From positions 1-5,711 of the forward strand of contig CAMHKP010000034.1 in NCBI GenBank assembly GCA_946185785.1: DNA of 5,711 nt. Direction: 5' to 3'. The notes under the pieces were generated by a model. That model was not told the DNA's origin, did not search any database, and saw only the letters and a list, made by a program, of their open reading frames with translations. Origin of the DNA: an uncultured Alphaproteobacteria bacterium. Lineage in GTDB: Bacteria > Pseudomonadota > Alphaproteobacteria > Rs-D84. The translations under genes and the position numbers were made by a program. This document shows, one piece after another, positions 1 through 5,703 of this stretch. Numbering within the stretch: the stretch's first letter is position 1; each line of letters begins with the position of its first letter.

Positions 1-1
1 A

Positions 2-310
2 GTCGTCAGCCTTCCCATGTGCGCCTTCACGAATGTGGATGAAATTGTAAAAAAGTTTTCTGATTTGGCCAGATTTTCAACATATTTGTCATCGCAAAAT
101 ATAGATGGAAAATGGTTGTTGGAATCGCTGATTTTGTATACATCGTATTTTTGCCAAGATGATTTTTCGCAATATGATGTTGAAAAAAATATTATTGAAT
201 TGAACAAGATAATTCAATTGCGTTCGGCAACTGGAATTATGTGGATAGTAAGTTTGTTTCTTAAAAAGACACCGGCTAAGCATTTTGCGGTGTTTGAAAA
301 CGAAAAATAA
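2..310 (+). CDS. Hypothetical protein, 5'-partial, paralogue of the next gene
   Basis: I do not recognise this protein. The frame is open to the left window edge. The first Met (position 17) has no Shine-Dalgarno sequence before it, so the gene probably starts outside the window; counted from that Met, 97 residues remain. Its last 64 residues (from LLESLILYT to the end) align without gaps to the last 64 residues of the gene at 325-801, with 25 identities by hand count, including LILYT, NKIIQL and HFAV. Compared with that neighbour it lacks about 60 N-terminal residues, which supports truncation by the window. No signal peptide or membrane segment is visible. It lies 14 bp before the next gene and is probably co-transcribed with it. 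Both are AT-rich compared with the housekeeping genes downstream. Confidence 0.6.
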   Translation, partial: VVSLPMCAFTNVDEIVKKFSDLARFSTYLSSQNIDGKWLLESLILYTSYFCQDDFSQYDVEKNIIELNKIIQLRSATGIMWIVSLFLKKTPAKHFAVFENEK

Positions 311-324
311 AAAGGAATATAAAA

Positions 325-801
325 ATGAAACAACCAATTGATATAGAGGCGACTATAAAAGCGGCATTTAATGGGATAATAGAAACCATCGAAAAGAAAT
401 TAGAACACATAAAAGGTAAAAAAACAAAACAAGAATATGCCACTTTAAAAAGCGATTTGGCTATGTTGAAAAATATTGCGGCAAACCCAAAGAAGTATTT
501 TCAAGTTAATGATATGCCGAACCCTAAATATAGGTTGGCAAATAATATGCAGGGATTAAGTTTATTGGATGGGCGTTTTTCGCCACAGTCTATCCAAGGT
601 GTGCGTTTGCTTGATTCGTTGATTTTGTATACAGCAGATTATTATCAAGATAAGGTAAAAAGATTTGATCTTAACGACAATATTTTAAAGATAAACAAAA
701 TAATACAACTGGGACGTGGGTCCGCTATGATACGCGCACTGAACAGTATACGTTCACTGGCGCCAGTTGAACATTTTGCAGTTCGTAATTATACAAAATA
801 G
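325..801 (+). CDS. Hypothetical protein, tandem paralogue of the upstream gene
   Basis: A 158-residue soluble-looking protein that I cannot assign to a family. The ATG start is supported by AGGA at 313-316 with an 8-nt spacer. Residues 5-55 are rich in Lys, Glu and Leu and look helical, possibly coiled coil. Residues 95-158 form the block shared with the upstream gene: LLDSLILYT, NKIIQL and a C-terminal HFAV. The conserved C-terminal half joined to a less similar N-terminal part suggests duplication followed by divergence. There is no signal peptide, transmembrane segment or recognisable catalytic motif. Base composition is AT-rich (18 G+C in the 60 bases 421-480), consistent with accessory or acquired DNA, though this is only suggestive. 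Transcription should stop at the hairpin at 816-845. Confidence 0.7.
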   Translation: MKQPIDIEATIKAAFNGIIETIEKKLEHIKGKKTKQEYATLKSDLAMLKNIAANPKKYFQVNDMPNPKYRLANNMQGLSLLDGRFSPQSIQGVRLLDSLILYTADYYQDKVKRFDLNDNILKINKIIQLGRGSAMIRALNSIRSLAPVEHFAVRNYTK

Positions 802-815
802 TAAATTCATGAAAC

Positions 816-845
816 AAAAATACCGGCATTTGCCGGTATTTTTTT
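816..845. terminator. Bidirectional intrinsic terminator
   Basis: The stem TACCGGC/GCCGGTA (821-827 with 832-838, loop ATTT) is flanked by A5 on the left and T7 on the right. On the + strand it ends the two-gene hypothetical operon, 15 bp after the stop codon at 801. On the minus strand the A5 reads as a U-run, so the same hairpin can end the tRNA-Val transcript coming the other way; it begins 5 bp beyond the tRNA CCA end. The symmetry fits a shared terminator between convergent units. Confidence 0.88.
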
Positions 846-849
846 AAAC

Positions 850-926
850 TGGTGGGTGGTATTGGGCTCGAACCAACGACCTCCACGATGTCAACGTGAC
901 GCTCTAGCCAACTGAGCTAACCACCC
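850..926 (-). tRNA. tRNA-Val (anticodon GAC), CCA end encoded
   Basis: The minus strand folds into a complete cloverleaf of 77 nt. The acceptor stem is GGGTGGT/ACCACCC, and the D arm is GCTC/GAGC with GG in its loop. The anticodon stem is TCACG/CGTGG with one G-U pair, and its loop TTGACAT puts GAC at 890-892 of the plus strand. The T arm is GTTGG/CCAAT with the loop TTCGAGC. The discriminator is A and CCA is encoded (850-852). Anticodon GAC reads Val codons GUC and GUU. The gene has its own promoter at 939-966 and shares the terminator at 816-845 with the convergent genes. Confidence 0.95.
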
Positions 927-938
927 AAAGCGAAAGGC

Positions 939-966
939 ATTATAACAGAGAAATTTGAGATTGCAA
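939..966 (-). promoter_or_regulatory. Promoter of tRNA-Val
   Basis: On the minus strand TTGCAA (-35, 961-966) is followed after 16 bp by a perfect TATAAT (-10, 939-944), preceded by TGT, which gives an extended -10. The predicted start is near 932, only about six bases before the mature tRNA 5' end at 926. The bases just after the -10 box are GCC, a G+C-rich discriminator often seen at stringently controlled stable-RNA promoters. The -35 box lies 5 bp past the mreB stop codon. No terminator separates mreB from it, so mreB read-through into the tRNA is also possible. Confidence 0.85.
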
Positions 967-970
967 TATT

Positions 971-2078
<1,108 letters not shown>

Positions 2079-2116
2079 GGTGCGCCATATAAAAAAGTTT
2101 GATTATTTATATATTG

Positions 2117-2125
2117 TGGTATCAT
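2117..2125 (+). promoter_or_regulatory. Possible extended -10 promoter of rnpA
   Basis: TGGTATCAT reads as an extended -10 element (TG, one base, TATCAT at 2120-2125). A TTGATT hexamer occurs at 2099-2104, but the 15-bp spacing is short. Initiation about seven bases downstream would fall almost on the rnpA ATG at 2134, implying a leaderless or nearly leaderless mRNA, which fits the lack of a Shine-Dalgarno sequence there. This is a weak call. Confidence 0.3.
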
Positions 2126-2133
2126 TGCGCATT

Positions 2134-2481
2134 ATGCGAGACACAATAAAGAAACATAAAGATTTTTTAATGACCGATGATGATCCAACTGCGAAATCGG
2201 CATTCTTTTACGTGCGTATGAAACCCTGTGTCGTTCCAGACAGCCCGCGATATGGGTTAACCGCCACAAAAAAGACATTTAAATTCGCGGTTCATCGCAA
2301 TCGTGCGAAGCGCCTTATGCGTGATTGGATACGGTTTAACGAACAATATTTGCGTTCTGACATGGACTATGTTTTTGTTGCGCGCCATGCTATTTTAGAA
2401 GCAACGCGCGAAGATGGGCGCGATGCAATGAAACGTGCGCTGGTCTATTTACAGAAAAATTCAACAAACAATGCAAAATAA
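2134..2481 (+). CDS. rnpA: Ribonuclease P protein component
   Basis: RnpA is the small basic protein that binds the RNase P RNA and helps it remove 5' leaders from precursor tRNAs. From the ATG at 2134 the product has 115 residues, the usual size. The family opening (IKKHKDF, residues 5-11), the Phe-rich strand SAFFYVRMKP (22-31) and the RNR signature FAVHRNRAKRLMRDWIR (51-67) are all present, followed by DYVFVAR (78-84). A GTG 54 bp upstream (2080) keeps the frame open but would add a non-family N-terminus, so I prefer 2134; the start is the least certain part. The last 11 bp overlap yidD, as in many genomes where rnpA and yidD are coupled. rpmH, the common upstream partner, is absent; divergent mreB takes that place. 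Confidence 0.92.
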   Translation: MRDTIKKHKDFLMTDDDPTAKSAFFYVRMKPCVVPDSPRYGLTATKKTFKFAVHRNRAKRLMRDWIRFNEQYLRSDMDYVFVARHAILEATREDGRDAMKRALVYLQKNSTNNAK

Positions 2482-2707
2482 ACCATCTTTCTTTGCGCGC
2501 GGTGCGATTAGCATGGTGCGGTTTTATCAGCGGAATATTTCCCCCATTATTGGTGGGCGGAATGCGTGTCGTTTTACCCCAAGTTGCAGTGAATATACAG
2601 CCCAAGCAATCGCTAAATACGGGGTGTTTCGTGGAATAAAAATGGGTATGAAACGTATAGCGCGATGTCGGCCCGGTGGTGGATGTGGATATGATCCGGT
2701 GCCTTGA
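2471..2707 (+). CDS. yidD: Membrane protein insertion efficiency factor YidD
   Basis: YidD is a small membrane-associated protein that assists YidC-dependent insertion of inner-membrane proteins. The 78-residue product carries the family core: VRFYQRNISPIIG (residues 16-28), CRFTPSCSEY (33-42) with Cys33 and Cys39, a basic stretch GIKMGMKRIARC (55-66), and the diagnostic C-terminus GYDPVP. There is an extra Cys72 in the terminal glycine-rich loop. An upstream GTG at 2435 is in frame, but the ATG at 2471 gives the normal length and an 11-bp overlap with rnpA, so translation is probably coupled to rnpA. The gene is not followed by yidC, its usual partner. Its TGA stop (2705-2707) lies inside the -35 box of the accB promoter. 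Confidence 0.93.
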   Translation: MQNKPSFFARGAISMVRFYQRNISPIIGGRNACRFTPSCSEYTAQAIAKYGVFRGIKMGMKRIARCRPGGGCGYDPVP

Positions 2708-2731
2708 CATTATTTCTTGGCGTGCTAGAAT
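2704..2731 (+). promoter_or_regulatory. Strong sigma70-type promoter of accB-accC
   Basis: A perfect TTGACA (2704-2709) and TAGAAT (2726-2731, five of six consensus) are separated by 16 bp, and TGC directly before the -10 box gives an extended -10. The predicted start is near 2738, leaving a leader of about 33 nt before the accB ATG. The -35 box overlaps the yidD stop codon, so accBC can be transcribed independently of rnpA-yidD although no terminator separates them. Confidence 0.85.
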
Positions 2732-2770
2732 TACCAGTAATAAGACATATTGAAATATAAGGATAAAGAA

Positions 2771-3205
2771 ATGTCTCTTCGTGCAACCATTAAATCCTTG
2801 TCAAAAACAATGGACGATATGGGCATTACAGAAATAGATTTTGACCGACGGTATTTGTTCGGTCTGATTAACAAACGTATTCATTTATCAAAGCAATCTG
2901 TGGTTGCGGCTTCTGGTGTATTGGAACCCGCGTCTGCGGTTGCTGCACAGGAAGCTAAACCTGAAATAACTGGTCATGCACTTAAATCGCCAATGGTTGG
3001 TGTTGTGTATTTGGCGGGTGAACCGGGTGCCGCCCCATTTGTTAAGGTTGGTTCAACCGTACATGCCGGTGATACAGTTGCATTGGTTGAAGCAATGAAG
3101 ACTTTTAACCCGATTAAGTCTGATGTCGATGGTCGTGTTAAAAAGATTTTGGTTGCCGACGGTGCGGCCGTTGAATTTGATCAACCACTTGTTATTATTG
3201 AATAA
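2771..3205 (+). CDS. accB: Biotin carboxyl carrier protein of acetyl-CoA carboxylase
   Basis: AccB carries biotin between biotin carboxylase and carboxyltransferase in the enzyme that makes malonyl-CoA. The 144-residue protein has three parts: an N-terminal region (1-43) resembling other AccB N-termini, an Ala/Pro/Glu-rich linker (about 44-68), and a biotinyl domain (about 72-144). Lys110 in EAMKT is the predicted biotinylation site (codon 3098-3100). EPGAAPFV (84-91) matches the protruding thumb that separates AccB from other biotinyl domains. The KT after AM, in place of KM, is a form I associate with alphaproteobacteria. I chose the ATG at 2771 over an in-frame TTG at 2750 because AAGGA (2759-2763) sits 7 nt before it. 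accC follows after 3 nt. Confidence 0.95.
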   Translation: MSLRATIKSLSKTMDDMGITEIDFDRRYLFGLINKRIHLSKQSVVAASGVLEPASAVAAQEAKPEITGHALKSPMVGVVYLAGEPGAAPFVKVGSTVHAGDTVALVEAMKTFNPIKSDVDGRVKKILVADGAAVEFDQPLVIIE

Positions 3206-3208
3206 GCC

Positions 3209-4606
3209 ATGCAAAAGATAAAAAAAGTTTTAATTGCAAATCGTGGTGAAATCGCACTGCGAATAATTCGCGCGTGTCGCGATATGGGTATTCGCACCGT
3301 TGCGGTATATTCAACCGCCGATAAAAACGCAATGCATGTGCAATTAGCTGATGAATCTGTATGCATTGGGCCGGCACCTGCACGTGATTCTTATTTGAAT
3401 GAATCTGCAATATTGACGGCGGCATTGTTGACTAATTCTGATGCAATTCACCCTGGATATGGATTTTTATCTGAACGTGCGGACTTTGCAGAAAAGGTTG
3501 AACAGCATGGCATGATTTGGATTGGCCCAGAACCCGATATGATTACTAAAATGGGGGACAAGGTTAACGCGAAACAGACTGCAATAAAATGTGGTTTGCC
3601 GGTTGTGCCGGGGTCAGATGGTGAAATCAAAAGCGTTGAAGACGCGCTAAAATGGGCGGACAAAATTGGCTATCCTGTTATGTTAAAGGCGGCGGCTGGC
3701 GGTGGTGGTCGTGGTATGCGTGCCGTTATGAACGCTGACGAAATGGCCGAGGCATTTAATATCACCAAGCAAGAGGCGAAATCTGGTTTTGGTGACGATA
3801 CATTGTATATGGAAAAGTTGTTGCTGCATCCGCGCCATATTGAATTTCAGGTTTTGGGTGATAAACATGGCAACGTTGTGATTTTTGGTGAACGCGATTG
3901 TTCATTGCAACGTAAAAATCAAAAGGTTATGGAAGAATGTCCGGCAGCGGCATTAACCCAGAAACAGCGCGATGATATGATTGAAATTTGTAAAACCGCT
4001 GCGAAAAAGATGAAATATTCCAGTGTCGGTACATTTGAATTTATGTTCGAAGACGGCAAATTCTATTTCTTGGAAATGAACACAAGATTGCAAGTGGAAC
4101 ATCCGGTGACCGAAATGGTTTACGGGGTTGATTTGGTTCGTGAACAGATTCGTGTTGCGGCTGGCGAAAAATTGGGATACACACAATCAAATATTATTCC
4201 GCATGGACACGCGATGGAATTTCGTATAAATGCCGAAGATCCAGAAAACTTTACCCCATGTCCGGGAACAATTACATTGTATGCACCATCGGGCGGGCTT
4301 GGCGTGCGCGTGGACAGTGCGGTTTACACCGGATACACAATTCCACCAACATATGATTCAATGATTGCGAAACTGATTGTACACGCACAGAGTCGTGCGG
4401 CATGCATTATGCGTGCGGAACGTGCGCTGGACGAATTTGTGGTCGAAGGAATCAAAACAACAATTCCATTGCAACAGCGTCTGCTTAAAAACGAAGATGT
4501 GCGTAAATTGAAATTTGATAATCACTGGTTGGAAAAATATTTGTCGGAAAAGCATGATGAACCAGACGAAGAAGAACCAGAAGATTTAGACGAAGATGAC
4601 GAATAA
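3209..4606 (+). CDS. accC: Biotin carboxylase subunit of acetyl-CoA carboxylase
   Basis: AccC uses ATP and bicarbonate to carboxylate the biotin on AccB. The 465-residue protein has the full biotin carboxylase layout: N-terminal domain opening with VLIANRGEIALRIIRAC (7-23), ATP-grasp domain with GGGGRGM (164-170), and C-terminal domain. By alignment from memory to E. coli AccC, the catalytic and ligand residues are present as Lys118, Lys160, His210, Lys239, Glu277, Glu289, Asn291, Arg293 and Arg339; the EMNTRLQVEHPVTE motif spans 289-302. The start is 3 nt after accB, so the two are very likely translated as a pair. It runs about 16 residues beyond the E. coli protein, ending in an acidic tail (450-465, 13 of 16 residues Asp or Glu) that no catalytic role requires. 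Confidence 0.96.
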   Translation: MQKIKKVLIANRGEIALRIIRACRDMGIRTVAVYSTADKNAMHVQLADESVCIGPAPARDSYLNESAILTAALLTNSDAIHPGYGFLSERADFAEKVEQHGMIWIGPEPDMITKMGDKVNAKQTAIKCGLPVVPGSDGEIKSVEDALKWADKIGYPVMLKAAAGGGGRGMRAVMNADEMAEAFNITKQEAKSGFGDDTLYMEKLLLHPRHIEFQVLGDKHGNVVIFGERDCSLQRKNQKVMEECPAAALTQKQRDDMIEICKTAAKKMKYSSVGTFEFMFEDGKFYFLEMNTRLQVEHPVTEMVYGVDLVREQIRVAAGEKLGYTQSNIIPHGHAMEFRINAEDPENFTPCPGTITLYAPSGGLGVRVDSAVYTGYTIPPTYDSMIAKLIVHAQSRAACIMRAERALDEFVVEGIKTTIPLQQRLLKNEDVRKLKFDNHWLEKYLSEKHDEPDEEEPEDLDEDDE

Positions 4607-4635
4607 AAAACCGCCCAAACGGGCGGTTGGTTTTT
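4605..4635. terminator. Bidirectional intrinsic terminator between accC and the exported-protein gene
   Basis: An 8-bp stem AACCGCCC/GGGCGGTT (4609-4616 with 4621-4628, loop AAAC) has an A-run on its left (4605-4610) and GG plus T5 on its right (4629-4635). It overlaps the last two bases of the accC stop codon and ends beside the stop codon of the convergent minus-strand gene (4634-4636), so it can terminate transcription from both sides. The U-run is closer to the stem on the minus strand, which may make that direction the stronger one. Confidence 0.88.
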
Positions 4636-5260
4636 ATTGTTCATCATAATCGTAACTGCCATCACTGCCATAGCCACGATAGGTCGATGCGGCTTCATTT
4701 ATTGTGACGGTTGTTGCTGTTGCGGTTGCATTAACCGCACCAGTTGTCGCAATGCTTTCGTTTGTGTCGCGTGTGACAGGTTCCCAAACATATTGATTAT
4801 TATAAAACATTAACATACATCCCTTGGTGCTACACGATGCTGGGGGTGTTGGAAACGCAATTTTTCCCATTTCGATTGCGGCGCTTGAACTAATTTTATC
4901 ATTTGTGATATAACCACCTGTTGCCTTGGCAACACGACCATCACTATTTGTGACAATAATAGCATTAGAATCTTCTTGGTATGTATTAACACCACTATAT
5001 GCCCTATTTTGTAATTCATCCATAAACCCATCATCTGCATATTGACTCATTGTTTCAAGCATACCAGCAAGACTACCATAATCAGAAACCCTATCGTTAA
5101 AGCTCTCAACAGTAGTACTGCTTGGGTTAGCGGTATTATACAGAAGCACGTTTTCCTTTTCATCTACATATGCCTTGGATGCGATTTCGGCGCGTGCATT
5201 TGGTGCAATGGCTATTAACGCCAAACCAATCATTATCGCCGGTGTTATTTTTATTGTCAT
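4634..5260 (-). CDS. Small exported protein of unknown function
   Basis: A 208-residue protein with a clear Sec signal peptide: a short N-terminus with one Lys, a hydrophobic core (about 8-20) and an AxA-type site, NARA before EIASK, predicting cleavage after residue 24. The mature protein starts with IASKAYVDEK, which recalls the SKAYVD repeats of phage tail-fibre-like proteins, but there is only one copy. Two Cys (143 and 148, in CSTKGC) could form a disulfide outside the cytoplasm. GCMLMFYNNQYVWEPV (147-162) is a compact hydrophobic and aromatic motif. The C-terminal part is Thr/Ala-rich, then Gly/Tyr/Asp-rich. There is no lipobox and no second membrane segment, so it is probably periplasmic or secreted. 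The start is supported by a G6 tract (5268-5273) 7 nt upstream. Its leader holds the terminator and fold at 5282-5393, which suggests attenuation control. Confidence 0.75.
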   Translation of the reverse strand: MTIKITPAIMIGLALIAIAPNARAEIASKAYVDEKENVLLYNTANPSSTTVESFNDRVSDYGSLAGMLETMSQYADDGFMDELQNRAYSGVNTYQEDSNAIIVTNSDGRVAKATGGYITNDKISSSAAIEMGKIAFPTPPASCSTKGCMLMFYNNQYVWEPVTRDTNESIATTGAVNATATATTVTINEAASTYRGYGSDGSYDYDEQ

Positions 5261-5281
5261 TTTGTGTCCCCCCGTGGTTGG

Positions 5282-5312
5282 TTATAAAGAAAACCGCCAA
5301 ACAATTTGACGG
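5282..5312 (-). terminator. Intrinsic terminator or attenuator before the exported-protein gene
   Basis: On the minus strand CCGTCAAA/TTTGGCGG (5305-5312 with 5294-5301, loop TTG) forms an 8-bp stem followed by TTTTCTTTATAA. The T opposite G is a G-U wobble on the minus strand but a C-A mismatch on the plus strand, so the hairpin belongs to minus-strand RNA. It lies 22 bp upstream of the ATG at 5260, so it is either the end of a separate upstream RNA or an attenuator in the leader of that gene. Two bases of its stem (5311-5312) are shared with the P1 stem of the fold at 5311-5393. Confidence 0.7.
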
Positions 5313-5393
5313 TCAGGAGGTTAACGACAATCCAACGAATTGTGCCCGCCTATTCAATATATTCGGCAGGCCCTCCTGACCATTTGTCAGGAG
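5311..5393 (-). promoter_or_regulatory. Three-way-junction RNA fold with a competing hairpin
   Basis: Read on the minus strand. P1 pairs GGTCAGGAGG (5372-5381) with CCTCCTGACC (5311-5320), 10 perfect pairs. It encloses P2, GCCTGCC with GGCGGGC (5365-5371 with 5344-5350), and P3, ACAATTC with GGATTGT (5337-5343 with 5327-5333, loop GTT). P1, P2 and P3 abut with no spacer except six bases between P3 and P1. P2 and P3 each need one G-U wobble found only on the minus strand. A rival hairpin, CTCCTGAC with GTCAGGAG (5386-5393 with 5373-5380, loop of 5), uses the same bases as the P1 5' arm, so the two cannot form together. It matches no riboswitch class I recognise. Read from sequence; not tested by folding. 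Confidence 0.55.
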
Positions 5394-5470
5394 CACTTAT
5401 CGTCGTCATACGAAAAAAGGCGCATCTGCGCCATTTGAACATATTCCGACGCGTTGGATTCGGGTCGTTA
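5322..5470. repeat. Imperfect inverted repeat of 16 nt, arms 5322-5337 and 5452-5470
   Basis: The left arm TAACGACAATCCAACG (5322-5337) is the exact reverse complement of CGTTGGATT plus GTCGTTA on the right (5452-5460 and 5464-5470), apart from an inserted CGG (5461-5463). The arms lie 114 bp apart. One arm falls in the short RNA at 5413-5498 and the other in the P3/linker part of the fold at 5311-5393, so the pairing could be RNA-RNA contact. Alternatively the arms could be the ends of a small non-autonomous mobile element; no clear target duplication is visible. Confidence 0.65.
5413..5432 (-). terminator. Intrinsic terminator of the short RNA
   Basis: On the minus strand GGCGC/GCGCC (5428-5432 with 5419-5423, loop AGAT, extendable by one A-T pair) is followed directly by T6 (5413-5418). 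This is a textbook factor-independent terminator for minus-strand transcription. The + strand side has no U-run after the stem. Confidence 0.85.
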
Positions 5471-5498
5471 CACCCCATCAACAGAACACCTGTTGACA
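5413..5498 (-). ncRNA. Putative small RNA of about 86 nt
   Basis: A promoter (5504-5533) and an intrinsic terminator (5413-5432) delimit a minus-strand transcript with no credible reading frame. It would start with a hairpin TCAACAG/CTGTTGA (5490-5496 with 5478-5484, loop GTGTT). Next comes a small hairpin GGGT/ACCC (5472-5475 with 5462-5465) whose loop GTAACG exposes bases complementary to the leader downstream, then the near-palindrome TCCAACGCGTCGGA (5445-5458), then the terminator. It does not carry the conserved core of 4.5S RNA or RNase P RNA, and I do not recognise it as 6S RNA. It may be a stand-alone RNA or the first, terminated part of a longer leader for the gene at 4634-5260. The exact 5' end is inferred from promoter spacing. 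Confidence 0.55.
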
Positions 5499-5503
5499 TG
5501 TGT

Positions 5504-5533
5504 ATTTTATCATAATCGCCATATTCAAAACAA
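5504..5533 (-). promoter_or_regulatory. Promoter of the putative small RNA and leader
   Basis: On the minus strand TTGTTT (-35, 5528-5533) and TAAAAT (-10, 5504-5509) are 18 bp apart, and TGA directly before the -10 box gives an extended -10. Initiation near 5498 would place the first RNA hairpin (5478-5496) almost at the 5' end. It is the best minus-strand promoter I find upstream of the exported-protein gene; nothing convincing lies between 5413 and 5261. Confidence 0.6.
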
Positions 5534-5564
5534 GTGGAAAAAGAAATGGTTGTTGTTTGTCATT

Positions 5565-5599
5565 GTACGACAAGAAGCCTACCTCGCGACTTGTCGCAC
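5565..5599 (-). repeat. Inverted repeat, 10-bp stem
   Basis: On the minus strand GTGCGACAAG (5590-5599) pairs with CTTGTCGTAC (5565-5574) across a 15-nt loop. One pair is a G-U wobble on the minus strand and a mismatch on the plus strand, hinting again at a minus-strand RNA. No promoter or terminator was found for it, so its role is unknown. Confidence 0.5.
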
Positions 5600-5621
5600 A
5601 CCTGCCCCCGCATAATCGGGC

Positions 5622-5648
5622 CCCAAAAAATTCACAGAATTTTTTGGG
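5622..5648. repeat. Perfect inverted repeat, 12-bp stem with 3-nt loop
   Basis: CCCAAAAAATTC (5622-5633) and GAATTTTTTGGG (5637-5648) are exact reverse complements around ACA. The T-run lies within the stem, not after it, so this is not a standard terminator. It could be an RNA hairpin, a protein-binding palindrome or part of a repeat family. Symmetry gives no strand information. Confidence 0.7.
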
Positions 5649-5669
5649 TGATAGCGGTGGGGCGGGATA

Positions 5670-5703
5670 GATTTTCACAACATTTTTAATGTTGATGAAA
5701 ATC
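5670..5703. repeat. Inverted repeat, 15-bp stem with one bulge
   Basis: GATTTTCA and CAACATT (5670-5677 and 5678-5684) pair with AATGTTG (5688-5694) and TGAAAATC (5696-5703). The loop is TTT and A5695 is a single bulge. The stem is AT-rich with no following T-run. It lies 8 bp from the window end and may belong to the control region of a gene outside the window. Confidence 0.65.

Noticed and set aside
2080..2133. Longer rnpA from the GTG at 2080
   Set aside because: The added 18 residues do not fit the family N-terminus, and the segment contains promoter-like sequence.
2435..2470. Longer yidD from the GTG at 2435
   Set aside because: It would extend 12 residues further into rnpA and beyond the usual family start; the ATG at 2471 gives the normal length.
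5493..5498. Perfect TTGACA on the + strand as a promoter
   Set aside because: The nearest -10-like hexamer, CATAAT at 5511-5516, is only 12 bp away. The bases are better explained as part of the first hairpin of the minus-strand RNA.
5622..5648. Intrinsic terminator
   Set aside because: The T6 tract is within the stem and followed by GGG, with no U-run after the hairpin on either strand.
5478..5678. Minus-strand 66-codon reading frame
   Set aside because: It starts at GTG inside the 15-bp inverted repeat, lacks a Shine-Dalgarno sequence, runs through other hairpins and the promoter at 5504-5533, and its product resembles nothing.
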